From assembly GCF_022179745.1 (NCBI RefSeq), contig NZ_BPRD01000051.1, forward strand, positions 1 through 37,772: 37,772 nt of DNA, read 5' to 3'. Under the pieces are notes generated by a model. That model made no database searches. It was not told where the DNA came from and saw only the letters and a program-made list of their open reading frames with translations. Positions within the stretch are counted from its first letter, which is position 1. Each line of letters opens with the position of its first letter. Below, piece after piece: positions 18,170 to 26,618 of this stretch. Source of the DNA: Methylorubrum podarium. GTDB lineage: Bacteria; Pseudomonadota; Alphaproteobacteria; Rhizobiales; Beijerinckiaceae. Both the position numbers and the translations under genes were made by a program.

Positions 18170-19147
18170 TCACAACCGCGCCAGCAGCCGCTCCGCCAGC
18201 GGGTTCTCCGCGGCGAAGGCGTAGTCGATCCGCCGCACCGTGACCGCCCGCGCCCCGGCCTGCACCAGGGCGTCGGAGAGGTCGAACACCGCGTCCACGG
18301 GGCAGCGCATCACGATCTCGCCGTCGGCGCCGCGCGGGGCGCCGTAGGGCAGCTCCGCCTCGTGCAGGCCGGCGAGGGTGGCGAGATCGATCTCGCCCGT
18401 CTCGGGCAGCGCCGCGCGGACCTCGCGGCTGGTGCGGGCGCGCTCCTCCGCGGCGATGCGGCCGAGCACGGTGCGCAGGCCGGCGCGGGCCGTCTCGCCC
18501 CAGGGCGCCTTCAGCGAGGCGACGAGGTTGGCCTCCGAGCGCAGCATCACCCCGTCGTCCAGAACCTTCAGGGCGTTGGCCGCGAGCGTGGTGCCGGTGG
18601 TGGTGATGTCGACGATGATCTCCGCCGAGCCCGCCGCCGGCGCCCCTTCCGTGGCGCCCAGGCTCTCGACGATGCGGTAATCGGCGATCCCGGCTTCCGC
18701 GAAGAAGCGGCGGGTCAGGTTCACGTACTTGGTGGCGATGCGCATCCGACGGCCCTGGCGCAGGCGCATCTCGCTCGCCACCTCGTCGAGGTCGCTCATG
18801 GCGCGGACATCGATCCAGGCCTGGGGCACGGCGACCACCACGCTGGCATGGCCGAAGCCGAGCGGCGTGAGCAATTCGACGCTCGCCCCGGGGTCGGGCA
18901 GCATCTCGCGGATCAGATCCTCGCCGGTGACGCCGAGATGGGCGGCACCGCTGGCGAGCTGGCCGGCGATCTCGGAGGCCGAGAGGTAGCGCACCTCGAC
19001 GCCGGGGAGCCCCGCGAGCGTGCCGCGATACTCGCGCCCGCCCGCCTTCTGCACCAGCTTCAGCCCGGCGCGGGAGAAGAAGGCGCTGGCATTCTCCTGC
19101 AGCCGGCCCTTGGAGGGGACGGCGAGAACGAGGGGTGAATCGGTCAC
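18170..19147 (-). CDS. hisG: ATP phosphoribosyltransferase, catalytic subunit
   Basis: First step of histidine synthesis: condensation of ATP with PRPP. The 325-residue protein carries LVLAVPSKGRLQENASAFF at the N-terminus and the PRPP-loop signature IIVDITTTGTTLAANALKVL. The HisGS/HisZ system normally uses a short HisG of about 210-230 residues. This one is longer, with a C-terminal extension, yet hisZ is directly upstream. The GTG start overlaps the hisZ stop by 4 bases (GTGA), so the subunits are translationally coupled. hisS, often the third member in Hyphomicrobiales, is not next to them. Confidence 0.95.
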   Translation of the reverse strand: MTDSPLVLAVPSKGRLQENASAFFSRAGLKLVQKAGGREYRGTLAGLPGVEVRYLSASEIAGQLASGAAHLGVTGEDLIREMLPDPGASVELLTPLGFGHASVVVAVPQAWIDVRAMSDLDEVASEMRLRQGRRMRIATKYVNLTRRFFAEAGIADYRIVESLGATEGAPAAGSAEIIVDITTTGTTLAANALKVLDDGVMLRSEANLVASLKAPWGETARAGLRTVLGRIAAEERARTSREVRAALPETGEIDLATLAGLHEAELPYGAPRGADGEIVMRCPVDAVFDLSDALVQAGARAVTVRRIDYAFAAENPLAERLLARL

Positions 19148-20310
19148 GCGACAACTCCTCCGGCGTTTCCGTCCGCGCTTCCGTCGACGCAGCGCGACAG
19201 CCAGAACGCGCAGCCCACCGCCGGCAGCGGCACCGGGCTGCCGAGCTGCTGCAGCAGCCCGTCGTAGCGCCCGCCGCCGACCAGCGTCGGGCCTCCGGCC
19301 GAGCCCGTCACCTCGAAGATGAAGCCGGTATAGTAGTCGAGGTTGCGGGCGAACCCGCCGCTGAAGCGGAAGCGCTCCACGGCCAGGCCCCGCGCCGCCA
19401 TGAAGCCGGTGCGCTCCTCGAACAGGGCGAGCGCCGCCGCCAATCCCTCGTGGGTCAGGCCCGCCTCGCGGGCGAGCGCCCGCACCGCGGCCGCCGCCGC
19501 GTCGGGATCGCCGGAGATCGCGCAGTAGCGCTCGATCAGGTCGCGGTTGCCCGCGTTGAGGCCGGCGCCGCCCTGCGCCTGGGCCGAGGCCTTGGCGAGG
19601 AAGCGCTCGGCGATGGCGCCGGCGCTGCGCCCGCCGACCTGCGAGATCCCGGCGATCGACAGCACGTCCTCGACGAAGGCGCGCACGGCGCCGGCATCCT
19701 GGCCCTGGATCGCGGCGAGCAGGCCGGCATGGCGGTCTTCCGTCTGCGCGGCGTTGGCGACCTCGTCGAGGGAGCGCCCGGCGGCGATCGCCCGCAGGGT
19801 CCTCCGCTTGGCGACCGGCGGCACCTGAAGGGCGTCGAGGAAGGCGTGGGTCAGGCCCATATCGCCGAGCCGCACCGCGACGTCGGCGCGCCCGAGCAGG
19901 CCGAGCCCCTCGAGGGCGAGGCCCAGCACCTCGGCATCCGCCGCCGGGGTGTCGGTGCGCCCGATCGACTCGATGCCGCCCTGGACGAACTCGTCGGGCT
20001 CGCCTGCGGCCACGCGGAAGACGGGCCCGAGATAGCTGTAATCGGCGCGCTCGCCCGGCCGCGTCGCCTGGTGCAGGCGGCAGACCGGGATGGTGAATTC
20101 CGGCCGCAGGCACAATTCGGCCCCGGCCGCGTCCTGCGTCACGAAGATGCGCCGCCGGATGTCCTCGCCCGAGAGTTCGAGGAAGGGCTCGACCGGCTGC
20201 AGCACGGGGGGCGAGGCGGGCACGTATCCGCAGGCGGAAAAATGCGCCGACAGCCGCACATGGCGCAACGCCTCCGCCCCGCTCGGGCCGCCTGCCTCCG
20301 GTCTCGTCAT
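19144..20310 (-). CDS. hisZ: ATP phosphoribosyltransferase regulatory subunit
   Basis: Class II aaRS-like paralogue of histidyl-tRNA synthetase that activates and gives histidine feedback to HisG. The 388-residue product keeps the aaRS-type core (LCLRPEFTIPVCRLH, YLGPVFRVAAGEPDEFVQGG, LVGGGRYDGLL) but lacks the C-terminal anticodon-binding domain of true HisRS. The start is an ATG with MTRPEAGGPSGAEAL. It is coupled to hisG by a 4-base overlap. A C-terminal Asp/Gly-rich tail is not conserved. Confidence 0.92.
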   Translation of the reverse strand: MTRPEAGGPSGAEALRHVRLSAHFSACGYVPASPPVLQPVEPFLELSGEDIRRRIFVTQDAAGAELCLRPEFTIPVCRLHQATRPGERADYSYLGPVFRVAAGEPDEFVQGGIESIGRTDTPAADAEVLGLALEGLGLLGRADVAVRLGDMGLTHAFLDALQVPPVAKRRTLRAIAAGRSLDEVANAAQTEDRHAGLLAAIQGQDAGAVRAFVEDVLSIAGISQVGGRSAGAIAERFLAKASAQAQGGAGLNAGNRDLIERYCAISGDPDAAAAAVRALAREAGLTHEGLAAALALFEERTGFMAARGLAVERFRFSGGFARNLDYYTGFIFEVTGSAGGPTLVGGGRYDGLLQQLGSPVPLPAVGCAFWLSRCVDGSADGNAGGVVA

Positions 20311-20444
20311 CGGTTCGGATCCAGCTTGGTTTCGGCCCCCATAGCAATCGCGTCACCGGTTGGCGACCGGGGAGAGGCACCGGAGAGGCATTCGAGAGGT
20401 ATTTCCCGGCGGATCGGACTGCGTAACGGCCGCGTCGCCCACGC

Positions 20445-21332
20445 CTACCAGACCAGCCGCTCGATCACCGCGTCGGGCCGGACCGGCTGCGCCGCGAGCC
20501 ATTCCGCGATGTCGCCGAGGCTGTGGTGCTCGGCCGTCACGCCGAGTTCCTCCGCGTGGATGCCGCGGGCCACCAGGATCGAGGGGATGCCGTAGCCGGC
20601 GGCGCCGGCGATGTCGGTGCGGATCGCGTCGCCGACCGCCGCCGTGCGGCTCACCTCCGGCGCCGGCCCGCGATCGAGTTCGCCGGCCATGGCGAGCGCC
20701 GTCGCGTAGACCGGCCGGTAGGGCTTGCCCGCGTAGACGACCGCGCCGCCGAGGGCCTCGTAGGCCTGGGCGATCAGGCCGGCGCAGGGGATCAGCTTCC
20801 TGTCGCGCTCGACCACGAGATCGGGATTGGCGCAGATCATCGGCACGTCGCGGGCGCGGAACGCGGCCAGCGCGTCGCGGTAATCCTCCGCCGTCTCGGT
20901 ATAGTCGTCGAACAGGCCGGTGCAGACGATGCGCTGCGCCTCCTGCGCCGGGACCAGGGTGAGGTCGAGCCCATCGAAGACCGGCGCGTCGCGCTCGGGG
21001 CCGAGATGGTACACGCGCTCGCCCGGATGCTCGGCGATCAGCCGCCGGGTCAGGTCGCCGGAGGTGAGGATCGCGTCGTAGGCCTCCCGCGGGACGCCGT
21101 AGCCGTCGAGGATCTTCTGCACGCCCTGCCAGGGTCGGGGCGCGTTCGAGACCAGGATCACCCGGCGCGGGCGCGGGCCCGGCAGCCCCCGGAAGCGGAT
21201 CAGCGCCTCGCCCGCCGCGGCGTGGCCGCGGGTCCCGTCGTGCAGCACACCCCAGACGTCGCACAGGATCAGGTCGTAGCGCTCGGCCACCTCTTCGAAA
21301 TGGCGCAAGGTCGGGACGGAGGGGTGGGTCAT
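20445..21332 (-). CDS. HAD superfamily class IIA hydrolase
   Basis: A 295-residue haloacid-dehalogenase-type phosphatase of the NagD/class IIA group. Visible motifs are the nucleophile segment LILCDVWGVLHDG (Asp-x-Trp), the threonine/serine motif LVSNAPRPW, the lysine of GKPYRPVYATAL and the acidic GDAIRTDIAGA. A C1-inserted cap between them is consistent with class IIA. The substrate is unknown (small phosphorylated sugar, nucleotide or p-nitrophenyl-type). It is 134 bases upstream of hisZ on the same strand; that gap holds no recognisable feature. Confidence 0.85.
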   Translation of the reverse strand: MTHPSVPTLRHFEEVAERYDLILCDVWGVLHDGTRGHAAAGEALIRFRGLPGPRPRRVILVSNAPRPWQGVQKILDGYGVPREAYDAILTSGDLTRRLIAEHPGERVYHLGPERDAPVFDGLDLTLVPAQEAQRIVCTGLFDDYTETAEDYRDALAAFRARDVPMICANPDLVVERDRKLIPCAGLIAQAYEALGGAVVYAGKPYRPVYATALAMAGELDRGPAPEVSRTAAVGDAIRTDIAGAAGYGIPSILVARGIHAEELGVTAEHHSLGDIAEWLAAQPVRPDAVIERLVW

Positions 21333-21442
21333 CGAAGAGTCCGGTCGGCGGTGAGAATGCGGGCTCTATAGCGGGGTTTTCGGACCGCTGGAGGCGCTAA
21401 ACCTTCCCCGCAGAGGGTCGTTGCAATCGAGTTCAACTCGGC

Positions 21443-21582
21443 CGTCATTCCAAGGCCGCGGAGCGGAACCCGGAATCCACCCGTGATGCGGCGTGGAAGC
21501 ATGGGGTCGAGGCCAATCGTAGCTGCACGCCTCCGGCGCGCCCCTTCGGGTCCGGGTTCGCCTTCGGCGCCCCGGAATGACG
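21443..21582. repeat. Interspersed repeat copy B, inverted relative to copy A
   Basis: A ~140-bp element with ends CGTCATTCC (21443) and GGAATGACG (to 21582). Read on the minus strand, its last 59 bases match 15008-15067 almost base for base, and its other end matches the far side of copy A. It lies in the 337-bp gap between the HAD gene and the TetR gene, where nothing else is recognised. Confidence 0.85.
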
Positions 21583-21669
21583 CGCGTTAGGTATTCTGAG
21601 CGCGTCCGGATCGCTCATGCCACTGATCGGAGCTCGCAACCCTCTGCCAACGGGAATGCGGGAAAAAAA

Positions 21670-22284
21670 TCACCCCAAAAACCGTCCCACCAGCAGCCGC
21701 GCCAGGTCCCGCGGCGGGTCGGGGGTGAGCACGGCGAGCTTGCGCGAGGTCGAGAGCGAGGCGAGCCCGTGCAGGGCGGCCCAGAGGGCGGCGACCGCCC
21801 GGCGGCGCTCGTCCGGTTCGGCGATCAGCGGCGCCAGCGCCGCATCGACGAGGCCGACCGGCTCGGCCAGGGCGGCGGCGTACCAGTCGGGAAACGGCTG
21901 GTCCGGCGCGGCGAGGTGCTCGAACAGCAGGCTCCAGACCCGCGGGTCGGCGGCGACGAAGACGAGGTAGGCGTCGGCGAGCGCCAGGGCGTTCTCCCGC
22001 GGCGGCCGGTCCGGGTCGATCACCGCGCGCAGAGCCGCGTGCAGCCGGGCCAGCGTGCGGGCATTGACCCGCAGCACCACCTGATCGAGGTCCCCCACCG
22101 CGTTGTAGATCGAGTTCGGTGCGTAGCCGATCGCCGCCGCCAGCCGCCGCATGCCGAGCGCGCGGAACCCCTCGTTGCGCACGAGGCTCTCCGCCGTGCC
22201 CGCGACGAGAGCGATGAAGCCCTCCCGGTCGTGCTCGCCCCTCGGGCCGCTGCCGCGCGACTTGCCCGCCATGTTGCCTGCCAA
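21670..22284 (-). CDS. TetR-family transcriptional regulator
   Basis: A 204-residue TetR-type repressor. The N-terminal helix-turn-helix is seen in FRALGMRRLAAAIGYAPNSI followed by YNAVGDLDQVV. The C-terminal half fits the WHG-type ligand domain (FLEH-like LLFEHLAAPDQPFPDWY, WAALHGLASL). It is divergent from the large LplT/PlsC/Aas gene. Three copies of one imperfect palindrome lie between them, so autoregulation and control of the acyltransferase gene are likely. The ligand may be an acyl-CoA or fatty acid, but this is inference. An alternative start four codons in (MAGKSRG) is possible. Confidence 0.87.
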   Translation of the reverse strand: MAGNMAGKSRGSGPRGEHDREGFIALVAGTAESLVRNEGFRALGMRRLAAAIGYAPNSIYNAVGDLDQVVLRVNARTLARLHAALRAVIDPDRPPRENALALADAYLVFVAADPRVWSLLFEHLAAPDQPFPDWYAAALAEPVGLVDAALAPLIAEPDERRRAVAALWAALHGLASLSTSRKLAVLTPDPPRDLARLLVGRFLG

Positions 22285-22348
22285 GGCCGCTCCTCACCTG
22301 TCGATGTCGCCCGTCGGCGTGCGTGCCCGCACCCGGCATCGGGGTCAA

Positions 22349-22412
22349 TTGCACGACGTTCAAAATAGGGCTTGCACGGTGTTCGGCCCAGTTTAATTTG
22401 AACATCGTGCAA
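22349..22412. promoter_or_regulatory. Three operator-like sites in the tetR/aas divergent promoter
   Basis: TTGCACGACGTTCAA (22349-22363), TTGCACGGTGTTCGG (22372-22386) and, inverted, TTGAACATCGTGCAA (22398-22412). Each is an imperfect palindrome of the form TTGCAC-N3-GTTCAA. The middle site overlaps a possible -35 (TTGCAC, 22372-22377) that is 16 bases from TAATTT (22394-22399) for the rightward gene. The arrangement suits repression by the adjacent TetR protein. Confidence 0.7.
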
Positions 22413-22474
22413 AACACGGATTTGACGCCTACGCCGTCGGCAGGCAGTCATGCCGGGAGCCGGGAGAGACCACG

Positions 22475-25400
22475 ATGTTCCGCACATTGATGACGACGCG
22501 ACGCTTCGCGCCGCTGTTCTGGTGCCAGTTCTTCTCCGCCTTCAACGACAATTTCCTCAAGAACGCGCTCGCCCTGCTGATCCTGTTCCAGGTCAGCGCC
22601 CGGGGCGAGAGTTCGGGCGGGGTGCTGGTGACGCTGGCCAGCGCCGTGTTCATCGGCCCGTTCTTCATCCTGTCGGGCCTCGGCGGGCAGCTCGCCGACC
22701 GCTACGACAAGGCGCTGCTGGCCAAGCGGCTGAAATTCGCGGAGATCTTCGCGGCCCTGCTCTCGGTGCTCGGCTTCTGGCTGCACTCGGTGCCGCTGCT
22801 GTTCGGGGCGCTCGGCCTGTTCGGGATCATCGCGGCGCTGTTCGGGCCGATCAAGTACGGCATCCTGCCCGACCACCTGAAGCGCGAGGAGCTGACCGCC
22901 GGCAACGCGCTGGTCGAGGCCGCGACCTTCCTCGCCATCCTGCTCGGCACCATCACCGCGGGGCTCGCCATGGCGATGGGCGGCCACGCGCTGGGCTTGA
23001 GCGCCGGGCTGATGGGCATGGCGGTCCTGTGCTGGCTCGCCGCCCGGATGATCCCGGCCACCGGCGAGGGCGCGCCGGAGCTCCACGTCGACCGCAACGT
23101 CGCCCGCTCCACCGCCGCGCTCCTGCGCGACCTGTGGTCCGACACGCGGCTGTGGCGCGGCTCGGTGATCGTGAGCTGGTTCTGGCTCGTGGGCGTCGTC
23201 GTCCTCTCGCTGCTGCCCGTGCTCGTGCGCCAGACGCTCAACGGCACCGAGATCGTCGCCACCACCCTGCTCGCGATCTTCTCCGTCGGCATCGCGGTCG
23301 GCTCCGGCCTCGCCTCGTGGCTGGCGAGCGGGCGCATCGTGCTGCTGCCCACCCCCGTCGGCGCGGTGCTGATGGGCCTGTTCGGCCTCGACCTCGCCTG
23401 GACCGTCTCGCACCTGCCCCCGCCCGCGGGCGAGCCCGTCGGCGCCTTCGATTTCATCGCCAGCGGCCACGGCCTGCGCATCGCCGCCGACTTCTTCGGT
23501 CTGGCGGTCGCCGGCGGCCTCTACGTCGTGCCCTCGTTCGCCGCGGTGCAGGCCTGGACCGAGAAGGCCAAGCGCGCCCGGGTCATCGGCGCGGTCAACG
23601 TGCTCACCGCCGCCTTCATGGTCGGCGGGACGCTCGCGCTCGCCGTGCTGCAGGGCCTGGGGCTCAGCATGGCCCAGCTCCTCGGCCTCGTGGCGGTGCT
23701 CAACCTGATCGTCGGCGCGGTGATCCTCGTGACCCTGCCGACCAACCCCCTGCGCGACGCCCTCTCGATCCTGTTCCGCGCCTTCTACCGCCTGGAGGTG
23801 AAGGGCCTGGAGAACGTCGAGAAGGCCGGCCCGAACGCCATCGTCGCCCTCAACCACGTCTCCTTCCTCGACGCGCCGCTGGCGCTCTCGCTCCTCGACA
23901 AGGAGCCGGTCTTCGCCATCGACCACGGCATCGCCCAGCGCTGGTGGGTGAAGCCGTTCCTCAAGGTGACGAAGGCGATGCCGCTCGACCCGACGCGGCC
24001 GCTGGCCACCCGCACCCTGATCAACGCGGTCAGGAGCGGCGAGACGCTGATCATCTTCCCCGAGGGCCGGCTCACCGTCACGGGCAGCCTGATGAAGGTC
24101 TATGACGGGGCCGGCCTCATCGCCGACAAGTCCGGCGCCATGGTCGTGCCGGTGAAGATCGACGGGCCGGAGCGCACGGTGTTCTCGCGCCTGAAGCGCG
24201 ATCAGGTGCGCCGGGCGTGGTGGCCGAAGGTGACGGTGACGATCATGCCGCCGGTCCGCCTCCACGTCGATCCGGAGCTCAAGGGCAAGAACCGCCGCCG
24301 GGCGGCGGGCGCGGCGCTCTACGACATCATGTCGGACCTCGTCTTCGAGACCGCCGACATCGAGCGCGGCGTCTTCTCCGCGCTGATCGAGGCGGGCCGG
24401 CTCCACGGCTGGCGGCGCACGGCGCTCGAAGACCCGGTGACCGGCACGATGAGCTATGCGCGCCTCGTGATGGGCGCCAACATCCTGGGCCGGAAGCTCC
24501 AGGCGCTGCTGCCGGATCCGGCGAAGCCGGTCGGGCTGATGCTGCCCAACGCCAACGGCGCGGCGGTGACGTTCTTCGCACTCGCCAGCGCCGGCCGGGT
24601 GCCGGCGATGATCAACTTCTCCGCAGGCCCCGCCGCGGTGCTCTCGGCCTGCCGGTCGGCGCAGGTCGACACCATCCTCACCTCCCGCGCCTTCATCGAG
24701 AAGGGACGCCTCGGCACCCTGATCGAGGGCATTCAGGCGACGATCCGCCTGATCTACCTGGAGGACGTGCGGGCCGGCGTCACCACCGGCGACAAGATCC
24801 GCGGCTTGTTGAGCCCCCGCCGGCCGCTCGTCGCGCGTCAGGGCGGCGACCCGGCGGCGATCCTGTTCACCTCGGGCAGCGAGGGCACGCCGAAGGGCGT
24901 GGTGCTCCCCAACCGGGCGATGCTCGCCAACACCGCGCAGGTCGCCGCCCGCATCGATTTCGGGCCGCGCGACAAGGTGTTCAACGTGCTGCCCGTGTTC
25001 CACGCCTTCGGGCTGACGGCGGGGCTGGTGCTGCCGCTGATCTCGGGCGTGCCGGTCTACCTCTACCCCTCGCCGCTGCACTACCGGATCGTGCCCGAAC
25101 TCATCTACGGCACCAACGCCACGGTCCTGTTCGGCACCGACACCTTCCTCACCGGCTACGCGAAGATGGCGCATTCCTACGACCTGCGGAGCCTCCGCTA
25201 CGTCGTGGCCGGGGCCGAGCCGGTGAAGCAGGCGACCCGCAAGACCTGGGCGGAAAAGTTCGGCCTGCGCATCCTGGAGGGCTACGGCGTCACCGAGTGC
25301 GGCCCGGTGCTCGCCCTCAACACGCCGATGTTCAACCGCTTCGGCACGGTCGGCCGGCTGCTGCCGGGGATCGAATCGCGCCTCGACCCGGTGCCCGGCA

Positions 25401-25891
25401 TCGAGGAGGGCGGGCGCCTCGTGGTGCGCGGCCCCAACATCATGCTCGGCTACCTGCGGGCGGAGAATCCCGGCGTGCTCGAGCCGCCCGCGGACGGCTG
25501 GTACGACACCGGCGACATCGTCGCCCTCGACGCCGACGGCTTCGTGACGATCAAGGGCCGGGCCAAGCGCTTCGCCAAGATCGCGGGCGAGATGGTCTCG
25601 CTGGCGAGCGTCGAGGCGCTGGCCGCCGAACTCTGGCCCGACGCCCCGAGCGCGGTGGCCGCCGTGCCCGACGCCCGCAAGGGCGAGCGCCTGATCCTGT
25701 TCACGCAAGCCCAGGGCGCGACCCGGGCCGCCTACCAGAGCCACGCCAAGGGCCGGGGCGCGGCCGACGTCGCCATCCCCGCCGAGGTCGTCGTCGTCGA
25801 GGCGCTGCCGATGCTCGGCACCGGCAAGATCGATCAGGTGAGCGTGACGAAGCTCGCGCGGGAGCGGGCGGCGACGGCGGAGGCGGCGTGA
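22475..25891 (+). CDS. Three-domain LplT/PlsC/Aas lysophospholipid transport and acylation protein
   Basis: A 1138-residue fusion for taking up and re-acylating lysophospholipids at the inner membrane. Residues ~1-420 are a 12-TM LplT-type MFS flippase (FSAFNDNFLKNAL near the start, GPIKYGILPDHL). Residues ~435-640 are a PlsC-type acyltransferase with HVSFLD at 461-466 and FPEGR at about 528. Residues ~690-1138 are an acyl-ACP synthetase/AMP-binding domain with FTSGSEGTPKGVVLP at about 798, GYGVTECGP and YDTGD at about 1010. Together they match acyl-[ACP]-phospholipid O-acyltransferase (Aas) fused to LplT. The gene is divergent from a TetR repressor and probably stress- or lipid-regulated. 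The start follows a gggagccgggagag leader. Confidence 0.92.
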   Translation: MFRTLMTTRRFAPLFWCQFFSAFNDNFLKNALALLILFQVSARGESSGGVLVTLASAVFIGPFFILSGLGGQLADRYDKALLAKRLKFAEIFAALLSVLGFWLHSVPLLFGALGLFGIIAALFGPIKYGILPDHLKREELTAGNALVEAATFLAILLGTITAGLAMAMGGHALGLSAGLMGMAVLCWLAARMIPATGEGAPELHVDRNVARSTAALLRDLWSDTRLWRGSVIVSWFWLVGVVVLSLLPVLVRQTLNGTEIVATTLLAIFSVGIAVGSGLASWLASGRIVLLPTPVGAVLMGLFGLDLAWTVSHLPPPAGEPVGAFDFIASGHGLRIAADFFGLAVAGGLYVVPSFAAVQAWTEKAKRARVIGAVNVLTAAFMVGGTLALAVLQGLGLSMAQLLGLVAVLNLIVGAVILVTLPTNPLRDALSILFRAFYRLEVKGLENVEKAGPNAIVALNHVSFLDAPLALSLLDKEPVFAIDHGIAQRWWVKPFLKVTKAMPLDPTRPLATRTLINAVRSGETLIIFPEGRLTVTGSLMKVYDGAGLIADKSGAMVVPVKIDGPERTVFSRLKRDQVRRAWWPKVTVTIMPPVRLHVDPELKGKNRRRAAGAALYDIMSDLVFETADIERGVFSALIEAGRLHGWRRTALEDPVTGTMSYARLVMGANILGRKLQALLPDPAKPVGLMLPNANGAAVTFFALASAGRVPAMINFSAGPAAVLSACRSAQVDTILTSRAFIEKGRLGTLIEGIQATIRLIYLEDVRAGVTTGDKIRGLLSPRRPLVARQGGDPAAILFTSGSEGTPKGVVLPNRAMLANTAQVAARIDFGPRDKVFNVLPVFHAFGLTAGLVLPLISGVPVYLYPSPLHYRIVPELIYGTNATVLFGTDTFLTGYAKMAHSYDLRSLRYVVAGAEPVKQATRKTWAEKFGLRILEGYGVTECGPVLALNTPMFNRFGTVGRLLPGIESRLDPVPGIEEGGRLVVRGPNIMLGYLRAENPGVLEPPADGWYDTGDIVALDADGFVTIKGRAKRFAKIAGEMVSLASVEALAAELWPDAPSAVAAVPDARKGERLILFTQAQGATRAAYQSHAKGRGAADVAIPAEVVVVEALPMLGTGKIDQVSVTKLARERAATAEAA

Positions 25892-25948
25892 GGATCGGGA
25901 TGCGGAGGTGATCCCAAATCGCTTCTCATCCTGAGATGCCGCGCGAAC

Positions 25949-25972
25949 GGCCTCGGAGGATCCTTCGAGGCC
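25949..25972. terminator. Palindrome downstream of the acyltransferase gene
   Basis: GGCCTCG and CGAGGCC arms (25949-25955 and 25966-25972) enclose the palindrome AGGATCCT with one mismatched pair, forming a 24-nt near-perfect hairpin. No T-run follows. It lies in repeat-like sequence (CTCATCCTGAG nearby) and may end transcription of the large fusion gene. Confidence 0.45.
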
Positions 25973-26009
25973 GCCACCCCAGGACGAGGGGCACCGCCCC
26001 CTACGCATG

Positions 26010-26169
26010 ATACGGTTTCCGCTTGATCGCTTCGATCTCTCCTGCGTCGTTGCGGAGCGAAAGCAATCCAGGGCGCGACATCTCCGAGAAAGTCGCGCCC
26101 TGGATTGCTTCGGCTCCGCCTCGCGATGACGGGGTGGCGCGAAACCCGAGGTGATCAACCGGAAGCCGT
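26010..26169. repeat. Nested palindromic element, 160 bp
   Basis: Outer ends ATACGGTTTCCGCTTGATC (26010-26028) and GATCAACCGGAAGCCGT (26153-26169) are inverted repeats of the same family as the palindrome at 5863-5901. Inside is a long hairpin: 27-nt arms at 26053-26079 and 26092-26118, with a perfect 19-bp core (26061-26079/26092-26110) and two mismatches near the base. It is non-coding and upstream of the toxin-antitoxin pair. Confidence 0.8.
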
Positions 26170-26197
26170 TTGAGAGATCCGAAGACAGGGACGCCCC

Positions 26198-26225
26198 TTG
26201 TGGGGATGGCACCAGGTGCTATCTT
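26198..26225 (+). promoter_or_regulatory. Putative promoter/operator of the toxin-antitoxin pair
   Basis: TTGTGG (26198-26203) and TATCTT (26220-26225) are spaced by 16 bases. The spacer holds the perfect palindrome GCACC-A-GGTGC (26209-26219), a good position for autorepression by the HTH antitoxin. The -10 lies only 9 bases before the toxin ATG, implying a very short or absent leader. Confidence 0.5.
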
Positions 26226-26234
26226 GCCGTTTGG

Positions 26235-26618
26235 ATGCCGCCTTCTGACGAGACACGCCTGCGAGCCTTCAAGACCGCCGTCTTTGCCCGGTCCGCCCGC
26301 AAGGCACGCATAGGAGATGCTGAGCTTTGTCAGGCTCTTCGTGAGGTCATGGCGGGCCAAGCGGACGACCTCGGCGGCGGCGTCTTCAAGAAGCGCCTGA
26401 ACAAGAACATGCATCGCAGCATCATCCTGGCGAAAGGCGGACGACACTGGGTGTACGAATACCTCTTCGCCAAGAAGGATCGCGATAATATCGATGACGA
26501 TGAGCTAAGGGATTTCAAGCTGCTCGCGAAAGCTTACGCCTCTCTGAATCGAGCGCAAATCGACAGGCTCGTGTCTGACAAGGATCTGCTGGAAATCTGC
26601 AATGACGGCAAAGCGTAA
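26235..26618 (+). CDS. RelE/HigB-like type II toxin
   Basis: A 127-residue protein of the RelE-like toxin group, expected to be an mRNA interferase acting on translated mRNA. Family features seen are LRAFKTAVFARSARKARIGD at the N-terminus, the DLGGGVFKKRLNKNMHRS strand region and the C-terminal WVYEYLFAKKDRDNIDDDEL, typical of the 'GFAKSERDNI' subgroup. The toxin-first order and an antitoxin with an HTH domain overlapping by 17 bases fit HigBA/NadS-type modules. Base composition drops to about 47-55% GC here against ~70% around, and AAA/AAG/GAT codons are common, which suggests recent acquisition. The start at 26235 is tentative. Confidence 0.83.
   Translation: MPPSDETRLRAFKTAVFARSARKARIGDAELCQALREVMAGQADDLGGGVFKKRLNKNMHRSIILAKGGRHWVYEYLFAKKDRDNIDDDELRDFKLLAKAYASLNRAQIDRLVSDKDLLEICNDGKA

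Noticed and set aside
22448-26212. Very long minus-strand open frame opposite the LplT/PlsC/Aas gene
   Set aside because: It is an antisense shadow: extremely Asp/His/Arg-rich with no domain pattern, while the plus-strand protein shows three conserved domains.
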